The notes: a model not told the origin generated them from the sequence alone. A stretch of DNA of 64,000 nucleotides from CAVTWY01 sp963738575 (GCA_963738575.1 CAVTWY010000004.1:496001-560000), one strand, 5' to 3'. Shown: positions 18,436-28,366, counted from the stretch's first letter. Translations and numbers: made by a program.

Positions 18436-19434
18436 TTGCCTGTGTCGTCGCCCCCCTTGTCTGCGCCCCTGCTGGCCGTCAAAGACCTGGCCGTCACCAT
18501 CGACACGGCGCACGGCCCCGCGTCGGTGCTGCGCGGGGTGTCGTTTGCCATCGAGCGTGGGCAAACCTTGGGGGTGATTGGCGAGTCGGGCTGTGGCAAG
18601 TCGATGACGGCGCTGGCGTTGATGGGCCTGCTGCCCGAGGGTGCGCGCGCGCAGGGCTCGGTGCAACTGGGTGGGCAAGAACTGTTGGGGATGGACGACG
18701 CCGCCATGCAGGGTGTGCGCGGGGTCAAGATGGCGATGGTGTTTCAAGAGCCGATGACGGCGCTGAACCCCGTTCACCGCATTGGGCACCAAATTGCCGA
18801 GCCACTGCGTCTGCACCGCCGCATGGACGCCGCTGCCGCGCGGGCCGAGGCCCTGCGGTTGTTGCAGCGCGTGCGCATGCCCCAGGCCGAGCAGCGGCTG
18901 GACGCCTACCCGCACCAACTCTCGGGCGGCCAGCGCCAACGCGTGGTGATTGCCATCGCCTTGGCCTGCGGCCCCGACGTGCTGATTGCCGACGAACCCA
19001 CCACCGCGCTCGATGCGTCCTTGCAGCGTGAGGTGCTGGACTTGATCGGCGAGCTGGTGGCGGCCGACGGCATGGGCTTGCTGTTGATCAGCCACGACTT
19101 GGGCGTGATGTCGCACACGGTGCAACACCTGGCGGTGATGTACGCCGGGCGCATCGTCGAGGTAGGCCCCACGGCCGATGTGTTTGCACGCCTGGCGCAC
19201 CCTTACACACGCGGGTTGTTTGCGGCGCGCCCCAGACTCGGCATGCCACGTGGCACGCGGTTGGCCACGATTGCGGGGCGCGTGCCCGACGTGACCGAAG
19301 CCGACCAGGGTTGCGCTTTTGCACCGCGTTGCGGGTGGGCGCTTGCCGCTTGCCAACAAGCAGTGCCCACGCTTCAAGCCGTGGGCTCGGGGCATGCGGC
19401 TCGTTGCATTCGGGCGGGGGAGCTGTTGCCATGA
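18436..19434 (+). CDS. Dipeptide-type ABC transporter ATP-binding protein (DppD family)
   Basis: ATPase of 332 residues. Walker A GESGCGKSM, Q-loop FQEPMTALNPVHRIG, signature LSGGQRQRVVIAIAL, Walker B VLIADEPTTALD, and the C-terminal oligopeptide-family segment EVGPTADVFARLAHPYTRGL with Cys residues in CAFAPRCGWALAAC (a probable iron-sulfur or zinc site). Starts at TTG 18436 or GTG 18442. It pairs with the next ATPase. Confidence 0.92.
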   Translation: MPVSSPPLSAPLLAVKDLAVTIDTAHGPASVLRGVSFAIERGQTLGVIGESGCGKSMTALALMGLLPEGARAQGSVQLGGQELLGMDDAAMQGVRGVKMAMVFQEPMTALNPVHRIGHQIAEPLRLHRRMDAAAARAEALRLLQRVRMPQAEQRLDAYPHQLSGGQRQRVVIAIALACGPDVLIADEPTTALDASLQREVLDLIGELVAADGMGLLLISHDLGVMSHTVQHLAVMYAGRIVEVGPTADVFARLAHPYTRGLFAARPRLGMPRGTRLATIAGRVPDVTEADQGCAFAPRCGWALAACQQAVPTLQAVGSGHAARCIRAGELLP

Positions 19435-20237
19435 TCGCTGCAACGCCAACGCCTGCCCTGCTGTTGCAGGTCACCAACCTCAGCAAGAACTACCGCCTGC
19501 CACGCGAATCCTTGTTCAAACCTGCGCCCCAAGTGCAGGCGCTTGACGGCGTGAGCTTTGCGTTGCAAGCGGGGCAGAGTTTGGGCGTCGTGGGCGCGTC
19601 GGGGTCGGGCAAAAGCACCTTGGCGCGCATCGTGATGGCGCTTGAGGCGCCCACGGCAGGGCAGGTGCTGCTGGACGGCGAGGACTTGCACGCCATGGCG
19701 CCCGCTGCACTGCGCCTGGCGCGGGCCAAGTTTCAGATGGTGTTTCAAGACCCTTACGGCTCGCTCGACCCACGCCACACGGTGGCCCGCATCGTGGCCG
19801 AGCCGCTGGAGGCGCAGCCCGGCTTGTCGCGCGATGACCGGCGCGGGCAGGCGTCCCAAATGCTGGAGGCGGTGGGTTTGCGGCCCAGCGACTTGGATAA
19901 ATACCCGCATGAGTTCAGCGGTGGCCAGCGCCAACGCATCGCCATCGCCCGCGCCCTGGTAACGCGCCCGCGCCTGATCGTTGCCGACGAGCCGGTAAGT
20001 GCGCTGGACGTGTCGGTGCAGGCCCAGGTGCTGAACCTGATGCAAGACTTGCAAGAGCGCTTTGGTTTGTCGTACCTCTTCATCAGCCACGACTTGGCGG
20101 TGGTGGACTTGGTGTGCGACCAGATCATCGTGCTGCAACACGGCCGGGTGGTGGAGCGCGGCAACCCCGACCAGCTGTTCAACGATGCGCAGCACCCGTA
20201 CACGCGGCAACTGGTGGCGGCGGCCATGCACGTGTAA
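19431..20237 (+). CDS. Dipeptide-type ABC transporter ATP-binding protein (DppF family)
   Basis: Second ATPase, 268 residues from ATG 19431, overlapping the preceding stop. Walker A GASGSGKST, Q-loop FQDPYGSLDPRHTV, signature FSGGQRQRIAIARAL, Walker B LIVADEPVSALD, and the DppF-type ending QLFNDAQHPYTRQLVAAAM. It lacks the Cys-rich C-terminal extension of its partner, so it is shorter than usual DppF. Confidence 0.92.
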   Translation: MIAATPTPALLLQVTNLSKNYRLPRESLFKPAPQVQALDGVSFALQAGQSLGVVGASGSGKSTLARIVMALEAPTAGQVLLDGEDLHAMAPAALRLARAKFQMVFQDPYGSLDPRHTVARIVAEPLEAQPGLSRDDRRGQASQMLEAVGLRPSDLDKYPHEFSGGQRQRIAIARALVTRPRLIVADEPVSALDVSVQAQVLNLMQDLQERFGLSYLFISHDLAVVDLVCDQIIVLQHGRVVERGNPDQLFNDAQHPYTRQLVAAAMHV

Positions 20238-20296
20238 GCCCGTGGGGCAAGCAGGCGCGCACTGTGGCAGCATCACGCCTTTGGAGGACATCCCGC

Positions 20297-21784
20297 ATGA
20301 ATCACTTCGTTCAAACCACCTTGATGGTGGCGGTTGCAGCCACTTTTGCTGCCACGCCTGCCTTGGCCCAAACCAACAAATCTACAGCCACCATCGGCAT
20401 GGTGCTCGAGCCCACGGGCCTGGACCCCACCATCGCACCCGCAGCCGCCATCGGCGAGATCGTTCACTACAACATCCTTGAGGGCCTGACCAAGATCAAG
20501 GAAGACGGCTCGGTGGTGCCGCTGCTGGCCGAGAGCTGGACGATGGACCCCGACGGCAAGAGCTACACCTTCAAGCTCAAGCGCGGCGTGAAGTACCACG
20601 ACGGCGAGGCGTTTGACGCCAGCGACGTGAAGTTCAGCTTTGATCGTGCCAAAGACGAAAAAAGCACCAACAAGGCCAAGAAGGCCGTGTTTGACAACAT
20701 CAGCTCGGTGAGCGTGGTGGACGCGCACACGGTGATCCTGACGCTCAACAACGCCGACGGCAACCTGTTGTTCCGCCTGGGCGAAAACACCGCCGTGATC
20801 TTGGACCCGAAGAGCGCCGCCACCACAGCCACCAAACCCGTGGGCACCGGCCCCTTCACGTTCAACGAGTGGAAAAAAGGCACCTCGGTGTCGCTCAACA
20901 AGTGGGACGGGTTTCGGGACGCCAAAAACGTCAAGCTCAAAAAAGTGACGTTTCGCTTCATCAACGACCCGGCCGCGCGCGTGGCGGCCTTGTTGGCGGG
21001 TGATATCGACGGTGTGCCAAGGCTGGACGCGCCGCAAGCGGTGAAGCAGATGCAATCCGACAAGCGCTTCAACGTGGCCATTGGCGCCACGGCGGGCAAG
21101 GGCATCATGTCGATCAACAACAAGAAGAAGCCCTTTGACGACGTGCGCGTGCGCCGCGCGCTGATGCACGCCATCGACCGCGGGGCCTTCATCAACGGCG
21201 TGCTGGAAGGGCTTGCCAAGCCCATCGGCAGCCACTTTGCGCCCACCGATGCGGGCTACGTGGACCTGACCAAGCAGTACCCCTTCGACATTGAAAGAGC
21301 CAAAGCACTGCTGAAAGAAGCGGGGGTGCAAACGCCGTTGAACGTGACGTTGACCCTGCCTCCACCGCAGTACGCCCGCAAGGGTGGCGAGGTGCTGGCG
21401 GCGCAGTTGGCCAAGATTGGTGTGATTGCCAAGATCGAAAACGTCGAGTGGGCGCAGTGGTTGGGCGGCACGTTCAAAGGCAACTTTGACTTGACCGTGA
21501 TCAACCACGTCGAGCCCCTGGACTACATGCAGTACGCCAACACCGGCTACTACTGGGGTTACGACAGCAAGGCGTTTCGGGATTTGGCGGCCAAGCACGC
21601 GTCCACCATCGACCCCAAGGAGCGCACCAAATTGTTTGGTGACTTGCAGCGTCTGATTGCTGCCGACTCCGTCAACGCCTACATTTTCAACCCGGCGCAA
21701 GTGGCGGTGTCGCGCAAGGGCTTAAAAGGCTTGTGGTCCAGCTCACCGATCTTTGCCAATGACATGGCCAACGTGTCTTGGTAG
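20297..21784 (+). CDS. Dipeptide-type ABC transporter periplasmic binding protein
   Basis: SBP family 5 protein of 495 residues. A signal peptide covers about residues 1-24 (VAVAATFAATPALA, cleavage after ALA). Family markers are GLDPTIAPAAAIGEIVHYNILEGL, then YTFKLKRGVKYHDGEAFDASDVKFS and the late RRALMHAIDRGAFINGVLEG. ATG 20297 follows GGAGGA. Last gene of the transporter set. The following amidase suggests that the imported compound contains an amide bond, which is inference. Confidence 0.9.
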   Translation: MNHFVQTTLMVAVAATFAATPALAQTNKSTATIGMVLEPTGLDPTIAPAAAIGEIVHYNILEGLTKIKEDGSVVPLLAESWTMDPDGKSYTFKLKRGVKYHDGEAFDASDVKFSFDRAKDEKSTNKAKKAVFDNISSVSVVDAHTVILTLNNADGNLLFRLGENTAVILDPKSAATTATKPVGTGPFTFNEWKKGTSVSLNKWDGFRDAKNVKLKKVTFRFINDPAARVAALLAGDIDGVPRLDAPQAVKQMQSDKRFNVAIGATAGKGIMSINNKKKPFDDVRVRRALMHAIDRGAFINGVLEGLAKPIGSHFAPTDAGYVDLTKQYPFDIERAKALLKEAGVQTPLNVTLTLPPPQYARKGGEVLAAQLAKIGVIAKIENVEWAQWLGGTFKGNFDLTVINHVEPLDYMQYANTGYYWGYDSKAFRDLAAKHASTIDPKERTKLFGDLQRLIAADSVNAYIFNPAQVAVSRKGLKGLWSSSPIFANDMANVSW

Positions 21785-21808
21785 TGCAGGTGCAGCGGTG
21801 ACTGTGCG

Positions 21809-23197
21809 TTGACGCCGAGCCTGAACCAACTTAGCGCCACCGAGCTGTTGGCGCGGTATGCCTCGCGCGAGTTGTCGCCCGTGGACGTGCTGCGCGACGT
21901 GTTGGCCCAAGTGGTGCGGTGTGAGCCGCATCTGCACGCCTTGTGGGCTCGGGACGCCGAAGGCGCGATGGTGATGGCACGGGCCAGCGAGGCACGCTGG
22001 CAACAAGGGACGGCCCGGGCGCTCGAAGGGGTGCCCGTCACCATCAAAGAGAACATCGCCACGCAAGGGGTGCCCGTGCCCTTGGGCACGGCCGCCACCA
22101 CGCTGGTGCCCGCGCTGCGCGACGCGCCGCCCGCCGCGCGCCTGCGTGAGGCTGGCGCCGTGTTTTTTGGCAAAACCACGATGCCCGACTGGGGCATGTT
22201 GTCGTCGGGGCTGTCGTCGTTTCACCAAACGTCGCGCAACCCGTGGGACACGCATCTGACGCCTGGGGGCAGCAGTGCGGGTGCGGGGTCAGCGTGTGCA
22301 GCCGGTTATGGGCCCTTGCACGTGGGCACCGACATTGGCGGTTCGGTTCGCTTGCCTGCGTCTTGGTGTGGCATCGTGGGTTTGAAGCCCAGCCTGGGCC
22401 GCATCCCCATCGACCCGTCTTACGCAGCGCGTGTGGCGGGGCCGATGACGCGCACGGTCAGCGATGCGGCGTTGATGATGCTGGTGTTGGCGCAGCCTGA
22501 TGCACGCGACGCCATGAGTCTGCCTGCGCAGCCGATGGCCTGGCACGAGGTTGACACGCTTCAAAGCGCGCGTGGGTTGCGGGTTGGGTTGTGGCTGGAC
22601 GGCGGCTTTGGCATGGACGTGGCGCCTGCCGTGCGCGCCGCCGTGGTGGAGGCGGCCAAGCGCTTTGAGCGTGCGGGTGCAGTGGTGGAGACGGTTGCGC
22701 CCTTTTTAACCCGCGACATGATCGAAGGGTTGGACCGCTTCTGGCGCATGCGCTCGTGGCTTGAGTTCTACAAGTTGCCCAGCGACAAGCAGGCTTTGGT
22801 GTTGCCCTACATCCGCGATTGGGTGGCCCCTGGGGCCCACTACAGCGGCACCGAGGTGTTCACCGGCTACAGCCAAATGGCCACCATCCGTGATGCCACG
22901 GTGGCCGCCACGTTGCCCTTTGACTTGGTGCTGTCGCCCACAGCGCCGTGCGTGGCCTTTGATGCGCTCATGGCCAGCCCGCTGCATGACCCGCAGCAGC
23001 CGTTTGAGCACATCAACTTCACCATCGGCTTCAGCATGAGTGAACAACCCGCCATCTCGGTCAACGCCGGGTACGACGAAGGGGGCTTGCCCATCGGGCT
23101 GCAAATCAGCGGGCGTCGTCACGACGATGTGGGTGTGCTGCGCGCCGCCCACTTGTGGGAGAGGCTGCGCGACGCGCAGCGACCCTGGCCGCTTTGA
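21809..23197 (+). CDS. Amidase signature family hydrolase
   Basis: Serine amidase of 462 residues. The Ser-cisSer-Lys triad is visible: Lys80 in VPVTIKENIA, cis-Ser155 or Ser156 in PGGSSAGAGSA and nucleophile Ser179 in VGTDIGGSVRLPAS. The glycine-rich stretch is GGSSAGAGS rather than the common GGSSGGS. It starts at TTG 21809, 24 bp after the binding-protein stop, so it likely belongs to the same operon and hydrolyses the imported amide or peptide. Confidence 0.86.
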   Translation: MTPSLNQLSATELLARYASRELSPVDVLRDVLAQVVRCEPHLHALWARDAEGAMVMARASEARWQQGTARALEGVPVTIKENIATQGVPVPLGTAATTLVPALRDAPPAARLREAGAVFFGKTTMPDWGMLSSGLSSFHQTSRNPWDTHLTPGGSSAGAGSACAAGYGPLHVGTDIGGSVRLPASWCGIVGLKPSLGRIPIDPSYAARVAGPMTRTVSDAALMMLVLAQPDARDAMSLPAQPMAWHEVDTLQSARGLRVGLWLDGGFGMDVAPAVRAAVVEAAKRFERAGAVVETVAPFLTRDMIEGLDRFWRMRSWLEFYKLPSDKQALVLPYIRDWVAPGAHYSGTEVFTGYSQMATIRDATVAATLPFDLVLSPTAPCVAFDALMASPLHDPQQPFEHINFTIGFSMSEQPAISVNAGYDEGGLPIGLQISGRRHDDVGVLRAAHLWERLRDAQRPWPL

Positions 23198-23243
23198 TGC
23201 GCGGCCCTCAGCCACCCTTGCGTCGGGTGGACAAGGAATGACG

Positions 23244-24119
23244 ATGAACATCGGGCTGGTGGGTGTGGGCAACATGGGTGGTGCGATGGCGCTTCGGCTG
23301 CTGGACGCGGGCCACGCTGTGCATGTGTGCGACATTGACGCGGCCCGGGTGCAGGCGCTGGTTGCTTCGGGCGCGCGGGCGCACAGGTCAGCGGCAGCGC
23401 TGGCGAGTGCATGTGAGCTGGCAATCGTGGTGGTGGTGGATGCTGCACAAACCGCCGAAGTGCTGTTTGGCCACGAAGGGGTGATGGCGGCGGCGACGCT
23501 GCCCGTGGCCGTGATGCTTTGCCCGACCATTGCACCGGCCGACACCGAGGCCTTTGCGGCGCGCTTGCAAAGCGGCGGTGTGGGCGCGTTTGACGCCCCC
23601 ATGTCGGGCGGCCCGCTGCGCGCCCGAGACGGCAGCATGAGCTTGATGGTGGCTGCCCCTGACGCGTTTTTTGAGCGGTATGCCGCCGTGCTGCAAACCT
23701 TGTCGTCGCGACTCTTTCGGGTGGGCACACGCATCGGCGATGGGGCCCGCACCAAACTGGTTAACAACCTGTTGGCCACCATCAACTTGGCGGGTGCGGC
23801 CGAGGTGATGGCTTTGGCGCAATCGGTGGGGCTTGACGCGCAAAAGACGCTTGACGTGATCGAGCAGTCAAGCGGCCAAAGCTGGATCGGCTCGGATCGC
23901 ATGCGGCGCGCCCTGGTGGGTGACTTGGCGCCCAAGGCCCACATGGCGTTGCTGCGCAAAGACTCGGCCTTGGCACTTGCCATGGCAGCGCAACACGGCG
24001 CCGTTAACTTGGCGGTTGGCACGCAGGCAGCAGCCTTGTTTGAGCGTGCCTGCCAAGCGGGTTTGGCTGACGCCGACGACGCCAGCATGTTGCCGTTTTT
24101 GCGGCCGCCCGAACCCTGA
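23244..24119 (+). CDS. 3-hydroxyisobutyrate dehydrogenase-type NAD(P)-dependent oxidoreductase
   Basis: Beta-hydroxyacid dehydrogenase family, 291 residues. Dinucleotide motif GLVGVGNMGGAMALRLLDAGH at the N-terminus, substrate-binding motif FDAPMSGGPLRARDGSMSL, and catalytic Lys in ARTKLVNNLLATIN. ATG 23244 is preferred to ATG 23238 because AAGGA at 23233-23237 then has correct spacing. The gene follows the amidase, and the pair may degrade the product brought in by the ABC transporter. Confidence 0.87.
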   Translation: MNIGLVGVGNMGGAMALRLLDAGHAVHVCDIDAARVQALVASGARAHRSAAALASACELAIVVVVDAAQTAEVLFGHEGVMAAATLPVAVMLCPTIAPADTEAFAARLQSGGVGAFDAPMSGGPLRARDGSMSLMVAAPDAFFERYAAVLQTLSSRLFRVGTRIGDGARTKLVNNLLATINLAGAAEVMALAQSVGLDAQKTLDVIEQSSGQSWIGSDRMRRALVGDLAPKAHMALLRKDSALALAMAAQHGAVNLAVGTQAAALFERACQAGLADADDASMLPFLRPPEP

Positions 24120-24193
24120 AGGCCACGCACTGAGCCCTGGCGAGGTGGCCGAGCAAGTGCCTGCGACACGAGGGAGAAAATGCTGTCCAGGAC

Positions 24194-24904
24194 CTAAGGG
24201 CGCTGCACTCCCTGGTGGGGACCAAACAACTCGCCGTAGCGCACACCAATGTTGGCGTGCTCACGCATCAGCATCTCGACGCGGGCCGATTCGCCTCTCC
24301 GCAGCGCCTCAAACACCAACCGGTGCTGCATCTGCGCTAGGCGCAGCTTTTGAAACTCAAGCGGCAGCGCATCTGCTTGCATGGCGATGGAGTCGGCGGA
24401 CGCAAACGGCAAGTGGTCGTTGCGTGCGATGGCGTCGGCGATCACGCGCGATTCACCCCCGTTCACGATGGTGCCGTGAAAACGCACGTTCAGTTGGCTC
24501 CAGCGCTCGATGTCGGTGGCTACCAGGTGGCCCTTGGCCAGGGTGGCTTCGCCTTCGTCGATGCAATCTTGCAAGGCCGCGCGGTTTGCCTCGCTCAAGC
24601 CTTGTTCGGCCATGCGGCGTGCGGCCAACCCCTCAAGCACGCCGCGCACCTCGACGGCACACAGCACGTCGGCGTTTGAAAACGAGCGCACCACAAAGCC
24701 GCGCTTGCCAGCAGACTCGAGCAAGCCCTCTTGGGCCAGGGTGCGAAAGGCGATGCGCACCGGCGTGCGTGACACCCCCAAAGACTGCGCGACGGCCACT
24801 TCGGCCAGGCGGCTTCCGGCCGGGTATTGGCCGTCACTGATGCGCTTGCGCAGCGAGGCGATGAGCGAACCGGAACCAGTGCTCGGGTTTTCCATTGGAT
24901 CCAT
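24194..24904 (-). CDS. vanR: GntR/FCD family repressor, VanR-like
   Basis: Transcription regulator with an N-terminal winged helix (SLIASLRKRISDGQYPAGSRLAEVAVAQSLGVSRTPVRIAFRTLAQEGLLE) and a C-terminal FCD-type all-helical effector domain (VRGVLEGLAARRMAEQGL onward). Starts at ATG 24904 or 24895; an in-frame ATG at 24970 would place the operator inside the gene. It is divergent from vanA, and the spacer holds two near-copies of the palindrome ATTGGATCCAAT known for VanR repressors of vanillate operons. Vanillate as effector is inferred from this pairing. Confidence 0.85.
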   Translation of the reverse strand: MDPMENPSTGSGSLIASLRKRISDGQYPAGSRLAEVAVAQSLGVSRTPVRIAFRTLAQEGLLESAGKRGFVVRSFSNADVLCAVEVRGVLEGLAARRMAEQGLSEANRAALQDCIDEGEATLAKGHLVATDIERWSQLNVRFHGTIVNGGESRVIADAIARNDHLPFASADSIAMQADALPLEFQKLRLAQMQHRLVFEALRRGESARVEMLMREHANIGVRYGELFGPHQGVQRP

Positions 24905-24905
24905 T
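24894..24905. promoter_or_regulatory. VanR-type operator, site 1
   Basis: ATTGGATCCATT, one mismatch from the VanR palindrome ATTGGATCCAAT. It overlaps the candidate start codons of vanR, so binding here could autoregulate. Confidence 0.72.
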
Positions 24906-24945
24906 GGAGGGCTTCGAGATTGACATTCTGACGCAAATTGACAAA

Positions 24946-24957
24946 AATGGATCCAAT
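24946..24957. promoter_or_regulatory. VanR-type operator, site 2
   Basis: AATGGATCCAAT, the exact reverse complement of site 1 and one mismatch from the same palindrome. It lies 25 bp before the vanA start; centre-to-centre distance to site 1 is 52 bp, about five helical turns. Confidence 0.74.
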
Positions 24958-24981
24958 CATCGCCACTCAAATGGTCTCTTC

Positions 24982-26022
24982 ATGTTTGCCGTAAACGCTT
25001 GGTATGTTGCATGCACGCCAGACGAGCTGGCAGAAAAGCCCCTCGGGCGCAAGGTGTGCGGCGAGCGCATTGTCTTTTACCGAGGCCAAGGCGACCGTGT
25101 TGCGGCCGTTGACGACTGGTGCCCGCACCGGGGGGCGCCGCTGTCGTTGGGCACGGTGCGCGATGGCCATTTGGTGTGCGGGTATCACGGGTTGGTGATG
25201 GGCTGTGACGGCCACACGGTGGCCATGCCGGGCCACCGCGTTCGCGCTTTTAAACCCATTCGCAGCTACCCCGTTATCGAGCGCCACGGTTTTGTATGGG
25301 TGTGGCCAGGTGATGCGGCGCTGGCTGACGAAGCATTGTTGCCTGCTTTGCCGTGGGCCGACGACCCCGAATGGGCTTACGGCGGTGGCCTGAGCCACAT
25401 CGCCTGTGACTACCGATTGATGGTGGACAACTTGATGGACCTGACGCACGAGACCTACGTGCATGCCAGCAGCATTGGGCAAAAGGAGATTGACGAGACC
25501 CCCAGCGAGACGCGCACGGATGGCGATGAGGTGATCACCAGCCGCTTTATGCAGAGCGTGACAGCGCCGCCGTTTTGGCAAATGGCGCTGCGCATGAACG
25601 GGCTGCCGACCGATCAGGTGGTGGACCGTTGGCAGGTTTGCCACTTTACGCCGCCAAGCCACGTGATGATTGAAGTGGGTGTGGCCCTTGCTGGGCAAGG
25701 AGGCATCAAAGCCCCTCCCAGTGCCAAAGCGTCAGCCATCGTCGTGGACTTCATCACCCCTGAGACTGAGACGTCCATTTGGTACTTTTGGGGCATGGCC
25801 CGGCACTTCAAACCCCATGACGCGTCCTTGACCACCCAGATTCGAGATGGCCAGCGTCGGATTTTTCAAGAAGACCAAGCCATCTTGGAGCAGCAACAAG
25901 CCAACCACACCAGGCACCCCACCCGAGAGCTGCGCACCCTCAGCATCGACGCGGGGGGGGTCTACGCGCGTCGTGTGATTGACCGTTTGATCGCTGCCGA
26001 ACAAGCCGTGCCTGTGCAGTAA
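24982..26022 (+). CDS. vanA: Vanillate O-demethylase oxygenase subunit
   Basis: Rieske non-haem iron oxygenase that demethylates vanillate to protocatechuate with release of formaldehyde. 346 residues from ATG 24982. The Rieske ligands are Cys47, His49, Cys66 and His69 (WCPHRGAPLS, VCGYHGLVMGCDG). The catalytic iron region is DNLMDLTHETYVHASSIGQKEID, essentially the VanA signature, and SIWYFWGMARHF follows. The start MFAVNAWYVACTPDELAEKPLG matches VanA from its first residues. The reductase partner vanB is not in the window. Confidence 0.92.
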   Translation: MFAVNAWYVACTPDELAEKPLGRKVCGERIVFYRGQGDRVAAVDDWCPHRGAPLSLGTVRDGHLVCGYHGLVMGCDGHTVAMPGHRVRAFKPIRSYPVIERHGFVWVWPGDAALADEALLPALPWADDPEWAYGGGLSHIACDYRLMVDNLMDLTHETYVHASSIGQKEIDETPSETRTDGDEVITSRFMQSVTAPPFWQMALRMNGLPTDQVVDRWQVCHFTPPSHVMIEVGVALAGQGGIKAPPSAKASAIVVDFITPETETSIWYFWGMARHFKPHDASLTTQIRDGQRRIFQEDQAILEQQQANHTRHPTRELRTLSIDAGGVYARRVIDRLIAAEQAVPVQ

Positions 26023-26089
26023 TCTCCGCCCTGCGCACAAGACTTGAAACTTGTCCTGACTTATTCAACCCGTTTGTGGAACCCAACCG

Positions 26090-27214
26090 ATGACAGCCCG
26101 CACCACCGCCCCGTTTCGCGCCGACCACGTCGGCAGCTTTTTGCGCCCTGCGTACTTGCTGGAGGCGCGTGAGCAAAAGGCCAAAGGCGCCATCACCGCA
26201 GCGCAACTGCGCGAAGTCGAAGACCGCGCCATCACCGAGATTGTCAAGTTTCAGCGCGACGCCGGGCTGAAATCGATCACCGACGGCGAGTTTCGGCGCA
26301 CCTACTTTCACATTGACTTTTTGGACCAACTTGGCGGTGTCAAGACCGACATCCCCGTCACCGTCAAGCGCGCCGATGGCAGCGAAGAGCTGGCCCCACC
26401 GGCCATCCGCGTGGTGGGCAAGGTGGAGCACGTCAAAGACATTCAACGCGCCGACTTTGAATACCTGCAACAGCAAATCAAACTGCACGCGCCCGGATGC
26501 ACCGCCAAGGTGACGATTCCATCACCAACGATGCTGCACTTTCGGGGAGGTCGCGGGGGCATCAGCCGCGAGGCTTACCCCGAACTCGACCCGGCCTTCT
26601 ACGACGACACCGCGCGTGCGTATGGCGATGAGTTGAAGAGCCTGTTCGACGCCGGTTGCCGCTACGTGCAAATGGACGACACCAACATGGCGTACCTTTG
26701 CGACGAAAAAATGCGTGAGGCTGCACGCCAGCGTGGCGACGACCCCAACGAGCTGCCGCACCGCTACGCGCAGTTCATCAACAAAGTGGTGGCCTTCAAG
26801 CCCGCAGGCATGACACTGGCCATGCACTTGTGCCGTGGCAACTTCAAGAGCACCTTCGCAGCGCAAGGCAACTACGAGCCGGTGGCTGAGGCACTGCTGG
26901 GCGAGATGAACCTCGACGCCATCTTCATGGAGTACGACGACGACCGCTCGGGCGACTTCCGCCCCCTGCGCTACCTCAAGCCCGGGCGCATCGCAGTGCT
27001 GGGTTTGGTCACCACCAAGTTTGGCCAGTTGGAGACCAAAGACTCGCTCAAGCGCCGCATTGCCGAGGCGGCTCAGTACGCGCCGCTGGAGCAATTGGCG
27101 CTCAGCCCGCAATGTGGGTTCTCAAGCACCGTGCACGGCAACAACATTGCGGTGGAAGATCAACGCCGAAAACTGCAGTTGGTGGTGGAAACCGCCGCCG
27201 AAGTGTGGGGCTGA
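26090..27214 (+). CDS. MetE-like (cobalamin-independent) methyltransferase family protein
   Basis: 374-residue protein corresponding to the C-terminal catalytic barrel of MetE. The start FRADHVGSFLRPAYLLEAR and zinc-ligand regions MHLCRGN (His, Cys) and SPQCGFSS (Cys) are clear. It lacks the MetE N-terminal domain, as in the YxjG/YxjH-type subgroup. It lies 67 bp after vanA on the same strand. It could methylate homocysteine or another thiol, and whether it receives one-carbon units from aromatic demethylation is speculation. Confidence 0.85.
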   Translation: MTARTTAPFRADHVGSFLRPAYLLEAREQKAKGAITAAQLREVEDRAITEIVKFQRDAGLKSITDGEFRRTYFHIDFLDQLGGVKTDIPVTVKRADGSEELAPPAIRVVGKVEHVKDIQRADFEYLQQQIKLHAPGCTAKVTIPSPTMLHFRGGRGGISREAYPELDPAFYDDTARAYGDELKSLFDAGCRYVQMDDTNMAYLCDEKMREAARQRGDDPNELPHRYAQFINKVVAFKPAGMTLAMHLCRGNFKSTFAAQGNYEPVAEALLGEMNLDAIFMEYDDDRSGDFRPLRYLKPGRIAVLGLVTTKFGQLETKDSLKRRIAEAAQYAPLEQLALSPQCGFSSTVHGNNIAVEDQRRKLQLVVETAAEVWG

Positions 27215-27279
27215 GTCGGCCCGTTCAACCCGCCACGCGTTGACAGCCTGGCTTTCACCCATTCATCCCGGAGACCCCC

Positions 27280-28300
27280 ATGAAACGCACCCTCATCGCC
27301 ACCGCCCTGGCCGCCCTCGCTTTGCCCAGCGTGGCGCAAGAAGTCACCCTCAAGTTTCACCACATTTGGCCACCGCAGGCGATGGCGCCGGTGCGCGTCA
27401 TCACGCCCTGGTGCGACAAAGTGGCGGCGGAATCCAACAACCGCATCAAGTGCCAGATGTTGCCCGCCATGTCGGGCGGCGGCACACCGCCCCAGCTGGT
27501 GGACCGCATCAAAGACGGCGTTGACGACCTAACCATCACCCTGCCTGGTTACACGGCAGGCCGTTTTCCGGCGATGGAGGTGTTTGAGCTGCCCTTCATG
27601 ACCAACTCGGCCGAGGGCGGCGCTGCGGCCGCTTGGGAGTACATGCAAAAGCATGCGCAGCAACGAGTTCCCAGGCACCAAGATTTTGGCCACCTGGGTG
27701 CACGACGAGGGCTACGTGCACACGGCGGGCAAACAGATCAAAACGCTGGACGACTTCAAGGGTTTGAAGATGCGCGCACCCACGCGTCAAACCAACAAGC
27801 TGCTGTCCAAGCTGGGCGCCACACCCGTGGGCATGCCGGTGACCGGGGTTGCTGACGCCATCAGCAAAGGCACGATTGACGGTTTTGCGCTGCCGTGGGA
27901 GGTGATTCCCGCTTTCAAGCTGCACGAGATGACCAAGTTCCACACCCAAACCGACCCATCGCGGCCGGCCTTGTACAGCGCTGGCTTTATCTTTGCCATG
28001 AACCAAGCCAAGTACGACAGCCTGCCCGCCGACCTGAAGCGCGTGATCGACAACAACAGCGGCGCGGCACTGTCACGGCAAATTGGCAAGGTGTGGGACG
28101 AAAGCCAGGCGCCTGGCCGCAAAGCTGCGGCTGATCGTGGCAACACCATCATCACGTTGTCGGCCGCCGAGACCGACAACTGGGTGAAAGCGTCAGCGCC
28201 GATTTATGACGAGTGGGTGGCCGACATGGACAAGCGCGGTTTGGCTGGCAAACAAATGCTGCAAGATGCGCGTGACTTGCTGGTTAAGCACCGCAAGTAA
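27280..28300 (+). pseudogene. TRAP transporter substrate-binding protein (DctP family), frame disrupted
   Basis: Periplasmic binding protein of a TRAP importer. ATG 27280 begins a signal peptide (MKRTLIATALAALALPSVAQ). The early part reads EVTLKFHHIWPPQAMAPVRV. Near 27658-27662 one extra base shifts the frame; removing it gives MQKHASNEFPGTKILATW and continues with HTAGKQIKTLDDFKGLKMRAP, the DctP substrate-binding Arg region, to the stop at 28300. Both parts are intact otherwise, and together give about 339 residues, the usual length. Confidence 0.83.
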
Positions 28301-28366
28301 AACAGGTGCCAGCGCTTTGACATTGCGCCCCGTCGTCGTGGTCGCTCCGTCAGCACGGGCGGCCAC

